Below are positions 1 to 9,034 of a stretch of 64,000 nucleotides of DNA, in pieces. A program made the translations under genes and the position numbers. The stretch comes from Lentisphaeria bacterium (GTDB lineage: Bacteria; Verrucomicrobiota; Lentisphaeria; Victivallales; UBA1829), in contig DPDG01000113.1 in the NCBI GenBank assembly GCA_003526375.1, positions 52,919 to 116,918 of the forward strand, in the 5' to 3' direction. The notes under the pieces are model-generated. The model worked only from the letters and a program-made list of their open reading frames with translations, was not told where the DNA came from and ran no database searches. Within the stretch, counting starts at the first letter, position 1, and each line of letters begins with the position of its first letter.

Positions 1-3000
1 GCGTGATCCAATAGGAACCGATACTCGGAAGAGTATTGCCGTTCAAACCTTCTGTGATCTTCACGTTGTCCGGTCTGGCAATGAGAGTATCGCTGCCGAA
101 CTTTTTCCAGTCCACCTTATCAATGCCGTAACGCGGATAAAGCTGATCCGGACGGACCGAATAGTAAAGGTCGCCGTTTTCAGTATTGTATCCGACCCAC
201 ACACCGGTTTCGGCAATCGAACCGTTCAGGAGGGCTATCGTTCCAGTTGCCCGGTCCACAGTATTGCCGCCGAACAGCGCCCGGTAGTTGATGCCGAATA
301 CATTGCTGTCGTCAACTCCGCCATGCACCTGGGTTCCGGTTCCGCTCATGATCGTATATGCAGCTTCCACTTTGCTGCCGTTCAAGGCTGTCTGAGACGC
401 ATCCGTTCCGACAATGATATTGTTCACCGAACGGATGGTGTCCGCATCGACCAGTGCGTCGCCGCGGTTCGCCATATCGCCCGTAACCGTCGTATTCAAG
501 ATGGTGACATCGCCGCCCGTAATCATATGCTTTGTGACATCGCCATTCCCCTCTGCGAATGTGCTGTTGATCACATACAGCGTCGCCCCGGCGGAAAGCA
601 GAATCTCTGCGTTGTTGTCATAAAATGCGGAAAGGTCAATAACAGTCTTGCTTCCCAGCGAATCGAACAAAGCGCCGCTGCCCGCGGTATTGCCCGATAC
701 CGTCAGATTCTTCAAGTCGCCGCCGTTTATGGTGACAATGGACTCTGATGCCTGATTGCCGGAGAAAACGACACGGTCCATCGTCGCAAAACCGCCGCTG
801 AAGATTGCCGCTCCCGCAACCGCCATATTTCCGGTGAATGTGGAATTCTTCACATTCAGTGCGCCATTTCCGCTGAAGACGGCGCCGCCTTTCCCCCCTG
901 TCGCGGAGTTGCCGATCAGTTCGGTTCCATCAATCGTCAGACTGCCTGCGCCGCCGTGATAAATGGCGCCGCCGTTGCCGTTCCTGGCTTTGTTCGCTTC
1001 AAAAGAACCGCCGGAAATTGCCAGCGTCCCGTTTTTGTTGTAGATCGCACCGCCGTTCGCGGCATTATTGTCCGTGAAATCAGCGGCGACAGTCATTCCC
1101 GCAGCCGATTCATTATAAATCGCACCGCCATCTCCCGTTTCAGCATAATTGCCGATAAACATGCCGCCGATATTCAGTATTCCGGCTGTATTGTAAATCG
1201 CACCGCCGTTCGCGGCATGGTTCCCGCCGAATGCGGCAAAAACCGTCATTCCCTCAGCGGAAGCATTATAAACCGCGCCGCCGTTGCCTCCGGCGTAATT
1301 CCCTGTGAAAAATCCGCCTGCGACATTCATTGCACCTGCACCGGACGCATTGTAAACAACGCCGCCGTCGCCGCCGGTATAGTTATCGGAGAACTCGCCG
1401 CTCTGAATCGTCAGAGCCCCGGAGCCATTATAGATTACGCCACCGTCGCCCGCGGCATGGTTGCCGGAGAAGTTGCCGCCCTGAATATCCAAAGCCCCGG
1501 AACCGTTGTAAATCACGCCACCGTCGCCGCTATCGGTATAGTTGCCGGAGAACTCACCGCCCTGAATCGTCAGGCTTCCGTTTCCGTCATTATAAATCGC
1601 GCCGCCGTTTTCAGTGGCATGGTTGCCGGTAAAGACGCCGCCGTCGGCAACACTCAAGGAACTGCCGTTATTGTAAATTGCGCCGCCGTTCACTGTCGCG
1701 GAGTTGTCGGAGAATAAAGTTCCTCCCATATCAATTGTCCCGCCGACCGTATAAATCGCGCCGCCATTGCCGACTGTCGCGGAGTTGCCGGAGAATGAGA
1801 CGCCGCCCAGGCTCAAAGTGCCGCGGTTGTTATAAATCGCGCCGCCATTGCCTGCCTGATTATTGCTGAAGGAATTTCCTCCGCCGGAGAACGTGACCTG
1901 CCCGCCGTTGTTATAGATCGCACCGCCGGAAGACGCTGTATTATTGCTGAACGTTGTCCCGGAAGCCGTAAGGAACGCACTGCCGGACGCCAAGTAAATC
2001 GCACCGCCGAGCGCCGCACTTCCGTCTTTGATATCAACATTCGTAAGATTGACGGTTCCCGCCTCGATATCAATCGCACCGCCGTTACCGGCTGTCGCCG
2101 CTCCGGTCAGCGTAAGATTGTTCAGGCTCAAGCTCGTGCCGATCGCGGAACCGTTGACCACAAATGCGGACTCTCCGTTGCCGGAAGCATTGATCGTCAG
2201 TGTCACACCGGCACTGCCCGGAACAGTAATGGAAATATTATCCGTAATTCCGATAGAACCGAGATCAACCGTAATGGTGATATCACTACCGCCTCCCATC
2301 TGCGTAATCAGAGCGTTCCAGTCGAACTGGACGTCCCCGCTCTCAAGATAACCGTTCTGAATGGCATAAATCACTTCACGCAAAGAATAAATTCCATCTT
2401 TTTCCGTAAAATGCGAGGCATCAAAATTGGCACTGTCATAAATGGTGTTGACAATGATCGTTGCAGGCGGCGGAGGCGGAGTGCCGGAAAGCACATACGC
2501 ACCGATTCTGCCGTCCGAAGCCAACCTCTCATTGCCGACCTGGTCGTAATGAATCGTGTATGCTCCAGATGTTGCACTGCCGATAATAATCTCGCTCATG
2601 ATCAGATTGCTGTCGCTTGAGCGGTTGTAAGACCATGCCACGGAAATATCCCAGGCGGGACCATTTTCAACCAAAGAATATACATGGTTCGTATCATCCC
2701 AGCCGCCGAATGTTTTCCCCTGCATATCTTTTGTCTCGGAAGCAGTCGTTCCATAAAGATTCCTTGCTGAATTGGAAGCCAAAGTTGCATTGCCACTCAG
2801 CACTAAATCAACAGATTTTTCTGATGTGCCATCGGGATTCGTGTTCAGGACGATCGTATTGACCATAAGCAACTTGCCGTTCGTCATCGTAATCCCCCCC
2901 TTGCCATTATAGGCAATCGTGGAGTTGCCGACAAAGAAATTCTGCACATTTGAACCACTGGAGGACGGTGGAAGCATTGCGGAAATAATTCCCCAACCGC

Positions 3001-6000
3001 TGTTATTCGCTATGGTGGTATTCACAATAATGGCAAGAGAAGCCTGATCCGTAATTTCAATGCCATTGTCGCTGTTGATAATCGCGGAATTGAAGATTTC
3101 AAGTGCACTGCGGTTCAGAATCGCGGTTCCGTTTGTTGCCTGAACATAAGCATTGCTGCCGCCGATCCACTCATTGGCAGCACTGTCATAATGCCCGTTG
3201 TATATTCCCAGGAAACCTTCGTTCTGAATCGCATACGGGGTGTTCTTGCCGGAAACGGAGAAATTCACAAGATTCAGCCTCGTAATATGCGACCCGGAAA
3301 GGGAACTTGTCGTCGGTGCGATTACAAGAGCGCCGCCGTCTACATTTACCGTCCCTGTGGTATATTCATATTCATTTTCACCCGTCTGGGTTTCAACGCC
3401 GCGAAGCGTCAGAGTACCGAAGTTTCTGTAAATAGAGGAGGCGCTGATCTGGAATCCGATCTCAAGATCGGCAGTCTGCGTATAGTCGCCAATCGACTTG
3501 TATCCGGTCATGGCATGATCTGCTTTTGGATGTCCCGGCGGCCTTTCACCGCGCAAGGTGGAATACATCACATTCGACGTCCAGTAGGAAGCCCCGTTGT
3601 CAATCAGATAGTCGAAGCCTTTGAACTGGTTGTCTGCATCAATGCCGGTCACAGTCAGATTACCCCAGTTCCTGAATACCAGCTGAGTATCCGGACTGGC
3701 TTCGGCATTGAAAGCGATCTTATCCAACTTTGCATCGGCCTCGGCGACAAGAGCGTTTCCATAACCGCGCCAAGTCTTACTGGTATTCGGGATCGTGTAA
3801 GTATAATTAAGCGGCAGGTCTACTTTGGTGCGATCCGTCACGGAAGCAGCCGTCATGTGATACAGCGTGACATTCGTTGGAATCAGACCACCGCCTTCGG
3901 ACGTTAAAGTAAAGTATTTACGCCCTTGAGTAAAAGCGGAATTCCAATAGAAGAAGTGTTTGGTTTTCACCCCCTGCCCGTCATCGTCGTATTCCTGCAT
4001 GAAGACGGAAACCGAAGAGTTGAAGACCGCCGTATAATCTCCCTGATAGTTACTGCTGAAATCAAGCCTGTTCGTAAACAGCGTTTTGTTTCCGGCATAT
4101 GGCGGATCGTGATTTTCGATCACGACTCCCTCTCCCAGAACATTCAATTCCCCGACATTGCGGATGGAATATGCTGAACCCGCCACGGACTGCACACCGT
4201 AAAGATTCGCAATCGGAGTGATGACATAATACATGAAAATATCAGTGGCTTTATAAAGAACGGACAACACTTCCAAATTGTCCAACGCCGAATAAGTTGC
4301 ACTCAAAGCGCCGCCGTTAACGGTCAGATTGCCTGCATAGTTCGTAACCGCCGCAGAAGAATTCTGCGTATTGCGGACATGCAGTCCGGTCAACGTCATG
4401 CCGTTTGTTACCGGGGAAGCGGGATTATAACCGTTACTGTTGACATTCACAATGCCCCGGTCGGAAATACCGGATGCCGTATCAAAATTCCCAATCCCGA
4501 CATTCCTTTCAAGCAAAGACTCTGCCTGATCAGCTTCTTTCACATAAAGGCTGTACATTCCATCGACTTTTCCATCAGCATTGGTGGCGTCAATACTGAA
4601 CACACCCTGATTATAAATCTGAACCGGATTGCTTTCGCTGGACAGATTGGAGAAATTGGCAAATGCCATTTCGCCAGTCAGATTATAAAACGCATAATTG
4701 GAAGTGGAGCTGAAATTGACCTTGTTTGCCTGAGGTCCGAAATAAATCGTGCCGCCGGCGTTAGTTCCGATTGCCGGAGTAAAATAATTCCAGACCTCTA
4801 TGGTCTCCTTGTTTCCGGAAGAACCGTAATAGGCATAATAACGGGTATCTGTCTCTGAACGACGATAGTAGAAATCAGAAGACATGAAGTCGCCGGTCAC
4901 GAGAACTTTGGAAAGCTGATTGGAGATATTTCCGTTCAAACGGAAATTATTCAGCGAAATTTCCGCGGTTCCGAGATTTGAGACATCCCCCAGAATCGTG
5001 ATATTATTCAGTTTTGTCGAAGCATTGGCTCCCTGTCCGTTGACCTTGCCCTGTGTATGGATGTTGCCGATCAGGGCATAGAGCGGCGCATCGCGGAAAA
5101 TGCCGACTACATTTCCGGCGGAATCCTTCACGGTTCCGGTAATCAGCCCGTTCGTAATGGTATAATCTCCCGACGATGCAACGTTATTGACCGTTGTAAA
5201 GCTGTTTTCATTATAAACGGAATAGGAGGTTCCTCTGATATGGTAAATCTGGTCGAGATAATAGTAGAGCGCCCTATAACCGTCTGCAGCAGAAACCGGA
5301 AACGTAATATAATCCGGAACTTCCGTTACCGTAAACGTCGCCGTCGCATTATTGCTGTTGAAAAGGCCGTAAAATCCACCGCTTCCACCGGCATCAATGA
5401 AACTGTTCGTAATATTCGCTACGGAATCGTTATGAATCGCATACGCCTTTGTCGCCGTCGCGCCGCTGATGTTAAGGCGGCTGCCTCCGTCGATCGTCAG
5501 CGTACCCCTGTTCCGGATCAATGCGGAGTCTGAAACACCGGAAGAAATCGAGGCATTCAGCCGTGCGCCGTTTGTGACATTGACCGTTCCGCCGTTTTCG
5601 TTCAGGATGCCGTTGACAAGCGGAGATTTCGAGGACCCCGTCGATACCGTCACATTCAGGTTGAATCGACCACCGTCAAAGATCAACTGTCCCTTGTTGA
5701 CAACGGCATTCACATCCGTCGTCGGTTCCGCATAGGTAAAATTCAGTGTTCCCTGAACGGAAAGAGTCCCTTCATTGGTCAAAGTCACAGATCCGTTTTT
5801 CAAACGGGCTGTGACTGTTGCCGTTCCACGCCCTTCCACAGATTCGATTTCCATGTTGGAACCGGAAAATTTTGCAGTCGTCCCGCTGCTCACAGTAAAA
5901 GTCGAACCGGCATTGACCGTAACGGAAATATTACGGAAAGATGTCACACCGCCATCCACCGTTGACGGAGTGGAAAGTGTAATATTCTTGTTCAAAACCA

Positions 6001-8992
6001 TGGTAAGAATAATGTATTCACCCTTCACCACCGTATTGGAACTGACGGATGCCAGATTCGTAATTGCGCTGTAGTTACCGTTTACGGTCAGATAAGTCGA
6101 CCAGTTGTCGTAATCGCTCAAAGTCAGGTTAAAGTTAATGGAAAACACACCGGTGGGATCTGCCTGAAGCGCCGCCAGGGCATCATCAATCGTTCTGACT
6201 TCACCGGTAGCGAGAGAACTCCCCCCTTTGTCACCGACAACCGTAATGGAAAAAAGATAATTATTCGTATTATTGGTAAAAGTCAAGCCGGCAACAGACT
6301 GGCCAAGGAGCACCTCCGCACCATAGGCAAACCCTTCGATGGTGCCGGGTCCATTAATGACAGAGCCGCCCGCGGTATTGCCGATTCCGGTTCCGGTCTG
6401 GGCCCCTGATGTATTCTGCAAGGTGCCCCCGGAGAAATTGACCGTTCCTCCGAGATTCTCTACAGCGACACTTCCGGACGCAGCCGCAATCCGGAGCACG
6501 CCGTTTATATTCAAGGTTCCGCGATTCGAAATTGCTCCGGCATCTACGGTATTGGAGAAAGTCAGCGTACCGTTATTGGTAATTCCGGTATCGTTAGTTC
6601 CGGCGGAAATACTGCCGCCGGAAACATCAAGAGTCCCGCTGTTGGTGACAGTCCCGACTGTTCCGCCGGATACAGTAAGAGTCCCGCTGTTATTCAGATA
6701 ACTGACGGCGGCAGTGCCGGAAATTTCATTGGTTCCGGTACTGCTGTTATTCAATGTGACGGTAATCTGCCCTCCCGACATCGCCAAATCACCGCCGGCT
6801 CGATTGTTCAACGTCCCAATGGCACCGCCGGAAACAGTCAAATCACTGATGTTGTTCAATGTGGCAACCGTTCCGCCGCTCAGGTCAAATGTTCCGCTGT
6901 TATTGTCAACTGTGGTAATCGTCCCGCCGGTCATGGCAGTCGATGCACTGTTAGTCAGCGTGGAAACCGTTCCCCCACTCATATTGAAATTACCGCTATT
7001 GTCCAATGAAGAAACAGAACCGCCGGTCAAAGTAAAATCTACATAGTTAGTTACTGCTCCGAACGTTGCTCCCGCTCCGGTAAGAGTGCCACGATTAACG
7101 GTTCCAGTTACAGTTCCACTGGAAAGATTAAGAGTTCCTCCAGTATTCAAAGTCAAAGAGGAAATCACTCCACTGGAATCAATGGAAGAAGCACCGGAAA
7201 CATTCACGGTTGCAGCAGTAATATTGCTGTCAATATTCAAAATACCGCTGTTCAGGTTGATCTTTGCCGAAACATTACCCGACACGTTCGAATCAAGGGA
7301 ATCCAGAGTCAGAGTTCCAGCGACATTAAAAGCTCCCTGTCCGTTTACGGTCAGATTTGAAGACTGAATAATAACTGCGGCTCCCGCATTGACAACAACA
7401 TTTCCGTTCAAGGTGTAAGTATAATTACTTTGAACATTATTTTCCGTAGCAGAATAAAGCGTCAATGTCCCGCCATTGACGGTAACAGTACCGACTTCGG
7501 TAATATTGGAATAAAATTCAATGGTATGATTATCGGAAGTAAAAGTACCGCCATTTATTGCGCTGATAGAAGTGTAATATCCTGTCCCGCCATCGGCTTT
7601 CACCTTATACGCCTCCAGATCATGGTTCCAGCCATGAATGGAAATGTTGGCGGTCTCAATGACGCCGACATTGTATTCGAGCGCCCAGTCACCGGAAATA
7701 CCTGTCGTATTCGTGGAAGCGGCAACATCACAGCCCGTAAAATCCGCGATATCCTGAATCAGAGACTGTCCGTGCTCATTGGAAGCCAGTTCACAGCCGT
7801 AGAGCATGAAATCGCCGTTCTCCGCCATATGACCGTTGAAAACAGACATCTGGTCCGCCGTCGTAACTTTTGTGCTGCCGAGATAGAACCCCAGATCATT
7901 GCCGTGGGTCATAATGTGAACCGCATCGTATTTCGTATCGGAATGAGCATCAAGGTAATCCTGAATCTGGCTCATGGCATCCTGAGTCGGATCAATCTCA
8001 AGGACATCGCGCCCCTCGCCGATCTGGGAAAGAACGGTATCTTTGTCCGCCATGTTGCTGTCGATGATCACAAGCTCGTTTCTGCCGTCTTCAACAGGAT
8101 TCGCCAGGGCAGGATCAATCTGATCCGCCGGATCGGTGTTCACTGTGATATTTTTGTCGATTTCAGGATGAATCACGGTATCATGAAGATCGCCGTCAGC
8201 GCTGTGCTCAAAATCTCCGTCGGGATTCAGGGAATAAGAAGGCGCGGAATCATCCAGAGCCGTATGCACGGAAAGATCGCCGTGTTCCGCCACATGGTCA
8301 CGGATTGCATTCAAATCTGCGGCGGAAACATCTTCGCCGTTCAATTCAAGATGTTCCTGAGCGGAGTCGGCGCCGAAAAGATCGGCGTCGACGACGAACT
8401 TGACGGAATCGAATTTGCCGTCACGGGAATCCAGATACGCATTGATCTGCTCCATGGCGTCACTGTTATGGTCAAGAACAAGCACTTCGGTATTGTCAGG
8501 AAGAGAGTTGAGGTCAAGGTCTTTCGCCGCATCGGCGTCGACAATGATCAGATCGTGTCCATCGGCAGAGAGAGAATCGGAGAAGGAAAGTTTGGCGGCG
8601 GAGTGGTCGGAGAAGTCAGCATTCAGGAAATCTGAAACATCGGAAGAGTGATGTTCTGTAACGTCAGGCACATTTGAAAAATCGGCGGAACCGTCCACAA
8701 GCTTCTGCGCAGGATCCTGATGAGCGGTTCCGGGCTGAGCCAGACCGGCGCCCTGATCCTGTACAGCCGCACCGGGATCCGGAAGCGCCGTACCGGGCCC
8801 CACATGTTTCACAGCGGACTGTGCCTCTTTCTCCTGTCGTTCGGATTCCGATATATCATGCTGCTGGTCAGGATTCGGATTGTTCGCATGATCCGCTGCC
8901 TCGACCGCTTCCGCGGCTCCGGCGGCTTCAAATAATACGCGGTCCTCAAGTTTGAAGATCTCAATCTTTCTCTGTCTTCTCTGCTTTCTCAT
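1..8992 (-). CDS. Giant surface protein: LEPR-type N-terminus, two DUF4347-like domains, POMP/beta-helix repeats (3' end beyond window)
   Basis: A single open frame runs from an ATG at 8992, preceded by a GGAAGAAGG ribosome site, to base 1, giving at least 2,997 residues. The N-terminus carries a basic stretch and LEDRVLFEAAG (residues ~15-25), resembling the LExRxLFDAA motif at the start of giant exported adhesins. An acidic, low-complexity linker follows. Residues ~146-250 look like a degenerate DUF4347 copy, and residues ~299-445 are a convincing DUF4347 domain with the caspase-like His/Cys pair (THG, H363; YGC, C400). The remaining ~2,500 residues are Gly/Asn/Thr/Ser-rich parallel beta-helix sequence, including GGA[IV]YN...FxxN repeats like those of polymorphic outer-membrane proteins. 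The gene starts 42 bp after a TolC-like gene on the same strand, so type I-style export is likely (inference). The C-terminus, which would show an anchor or secretion signal, is missing. Ligand and function are unknown. Confidence 0.9.
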   Translation of the reverse strand, partial: MRKQRRQRKIEIFKLEDRVLFEAAGAAEAVEAADHANNPNPDQQHDISESERQEKEAQSAVKHVGPGTALPDPGAAVQDQGAGLAQPGTAHQDPAQKLVDGSADFSNVPDVTEHHSSDVSDFLNADFSDHSAAKLSFSDSLSADGHDLIIVDADAAKDLDLNSLPDNTEVLVLDHNSDAMEQINAYLDSRDGKFDSVKFVVDADLFGADSAQEHLELNGEDVSAADLNAIRDHVAEHGDLSVHTALDDSAPSYSLNPDGDFEHSADGDLHDTVIHPEIDKNITVNTDPADQIDPALANPVEDGRNELVIIDSNMADKDTVLSQIGEGRDVLEIDPTQDAMSQIQDYLDAHSDTKYDAVHIMTHGNDLGFYLGSTKVTTADQMSVFNGHMAENGDFMLYGCELASNEHGQSLIQDIADFTGCDVAASTNTTGISGDWALEYNVGVIETANISIHGWNHDLEAYKVKADGGTGYYTSISAINGGTFTSDNHTIEFYSNITEVGTVTVNGGTLTLYSATENNVQSNYTYTLNGNVVVNAGAAVIIQSSNLTVNGQGAFNVAGTLTLDSLDSNVSGNVSAKINLNSGILNIDSNITAATVNVSGASSIDSSGVISSLTLNTGGTLNLSSGTVTGTVNRGTLTGAGATFGAVTNYVDFTLTGGSVSSLDNSGNFNMSGGTVSTLTNSASTAMTGGTITTVDNNSGTFDLSGGTVATLNNISDLTVSGGAIGTLNNRAGGDLAMSGGQITVTLNNSSTGTNEISGTAAVSYLNNSGTLTVSGGTVGTVTNSGTLDVSGGSISAGTNDTGITNNGTLTFSNTVDAGAISNRGTLNINGVLRIAAASGSVAVENLGGTVNFSGGTLQNTSGAQTGTGIGNTAGGSVINGPGTIEGFAYGAEVLLGQSVAGLTFTNNTNNYLFSITVVGDKGGSSLATGEVRTIDDALAALQADPTGVFSINFNLTLSDYDNWSTYLTVNGNYSAITNLASVSSNTVVKGEYIILTMVLNKNITLSTPSTVDGGVTSFRNISVTVNAGSTFTVSSGTTAKFSGSNMEIESVEGRGTATVTARLKNGSVTLTNEGTLSVQGTLNFTYAEPTTDVNAVVNKGQLIFDGGRFNLNVTVSTGSSKSPLVNGILNENGGTVNVTNGARLNASISSGVSDSALIRNRGTLTIDGGSRLNISGATATKAYAIHNDSVANITNSFIDAGGSGGFYGLFNSNNATATFTVTEVPDYITFPVSAADGYRALYYYLDQIYHIRGTSYSVYNENSFTTVNNVASSGDYTITNGLITGTVKDSAGNVVGIFRDAPLYALIGNIHTQGKVNGQGANASTKLNNITILGDVSNLGTAEISLNNFRLNGNISNQLSKVLVTGDFMSSDFYYRRSETDTRYYAYYGSSGNKETIEVWNYFTPAIGTNAGGTIYFGPQANKVNFSSTSNYAFYNLTGEMAFANFSNLSSESNPVQIYNQGVFSIDATNADGKVDGMYSLYVKEADQAESLLERNVGIGNFDTASGISDRGIVNVNSNGYNPASPVTNGMTLTGLHVRNTQNSSAAVTNYAGNLTVNGGALSATYSALDNLEVLSVLYKATDIFMYYVITPIANLYGVQSVAGSAYSIRNVGELNVLGEGVVIENHDPPYAGNKTLFTNRLDFSSNYQGDYTAVFNSSVSVFMQEYDDDGQGVKTKHFFYWNSAFTQGRKYFTLTSEGGGLIPTNVTLYHMTAASVTDRTKVDLPLNYTYTIPNTSKTWRGYGNALVAEADAKLDKIAFNAEASPDTQLVFRNWGNLTVTGIDADNQFKGFDYLIDNGASYWTSNVMYSTLRGERPPGHPKADHAMTGYKSIGDYTQTADLEIGFQISASSIYRNFGTLTLRGVETQTGENEYEYTTGTVNVDGGALVIAPTTSSLSGSHITRLNLVNFSVSGKNTPYAIQNEGFLGIYNGHYDSAANEWIGGSNAYVQATNGTAILNRSALEIFNSAIINSDNGIEITDQASLAIIVNTTIANNSGWGIISAMLPPSSSGSNVQNFFVGNSTIAYNGKGGITMTNGKLLMVNTIVLNTNPDGTSEKSVDLVLSGNATLASNSARNLYGTTASETKDMQGKTFGGWDDTNHVYSLVENGPAWDISVAWSYNRSSDSNLIMSEIIIGSATSGAYTIHYDQVGNERLASDGRIGAYVLSGTPPPPPATIIVNTIYDSANFDASHFTEKDGIYSLREVIYAIQNGYLESGDVQFDWNALITQMGGGSDITITVDLGSIGITDNISITVPGSAGVTLTINASGNGESAFVVNGSAIGTSLSLNNLTLTGAATAGNGGAIDIEAGTVNLTNVDIKDGSAALGGAIYLASGSAFLTASGTTFSNNTASSGGAIYNNGGQVTFSGGGNSFSNNQAGNGGAIYNNRGTLSLGGVSFSGNSATVGNGGAIYTVGGTIDMGGTLFSDNSATVNGGAIYNNGSSLSVADGGVFTGNHATENGGAIYNDGNGSLTIQGGEFSGNYTDSGDGGVIYNGSGALDIQGGNFSGNHAAGDGGVIYNGSGALTIQSGEFSDNYTGGDGGVVYNASGAGAMNVAGGFFTGNYAGGNGGAVYNASAEGMTVFAAFGGNHAANGGAIYNTAGILNIGGMFIGNYAETGDGGAIYNESAAGMTVAADFTDNNAANGGAIYNKNGTLAISGGSFEANKARNGNGGAIYHGGAGSLTIDGTELIGNSATGGKGGAVFSGNGALNVKNSTFTGNMAVAGAAIFSGGFATMDRVVFSGNQASESIVTINGGDLKNLTVSGNTAGSGALFDSLGSKTVIDLSAFYDNNAEILLSAGATLYVINSTFAEGNGDVTKHMITGGDVTILNTTVTGDMANRGDALVDADTIRSVNNIIVGTDASQTALNGSKVEAAYTIMSGTGTQVHGGVDDSNVFGINYRALFGGNTVDRATGTIALLNGSIAETGVWVGYNTENGDLYYSVRPDQLYPRYGIDKVDWKKFGSDTLIARPDNVKITEGLNGNTLPSIGSYWIT
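1038..2084 (-). repeat. About 14 POMP-type repeats (GGA[IV]YN / FxxN) within the giant protein
   Basis: On the minus strand the motif GGAIYN or a close variant (GGAVYN, GGVVYN, GGVIYN) recurs about every 75-85 nt, roughly 25-28 residues. FxxN tetrapeptides such as FTGN lie between copies. I translated 1261-1380 by hand and found both motifs in the gene's frame. This spacing and motif pair match chlamydial polymorphic outer-membrane protein repeats, which fold as a right-handed beta-helix. The repeats are conserved in protein but diverged in DNA, so they are old coding repeats rather than a recent tandem expansion. Confidence 0.85.
6340..7130 (-). repeat. Second repeat block in the giant protein (LNNSGTLxVSGGTV-like units)
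   Basis: The minus-strand translation here is built from short units of the form (L/V)xNSGTLxVSGGTV, about 20-23 residues each, with no GGAIYN motif. It therefore forms a second repeat class upstream in the protein of the POMP-type block. The composition (Gly, Thr, Asn, Ser, short aliphatics) fits beta-helix or beta-solenoid rungs. No individual ligand-binding site is visible. Confidence 0.6.
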
Positions 8993-9034
8993 GATCCTTC
9001 TTCCTTCTCTGACTATATGATTACTAGCTTATTC

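Noticed and set aside
1038..2084. Regularly spaced repeated DNA resembling a CRISPR array
   Set aside because: Repeat units are imperfect, keep the codon phase and encode GGAIYN/FxxN motifs. They are protein repeats.
323..8955. Many plus-strand open frames (for example 7430-8635, 401 codons)
   Set aside because: They are antisense shadows of the giant minus-strand gene. They lack ribosome sites and family motifs, while the minus strand shows DUF4347 and POMP motifs in one continuous frame.
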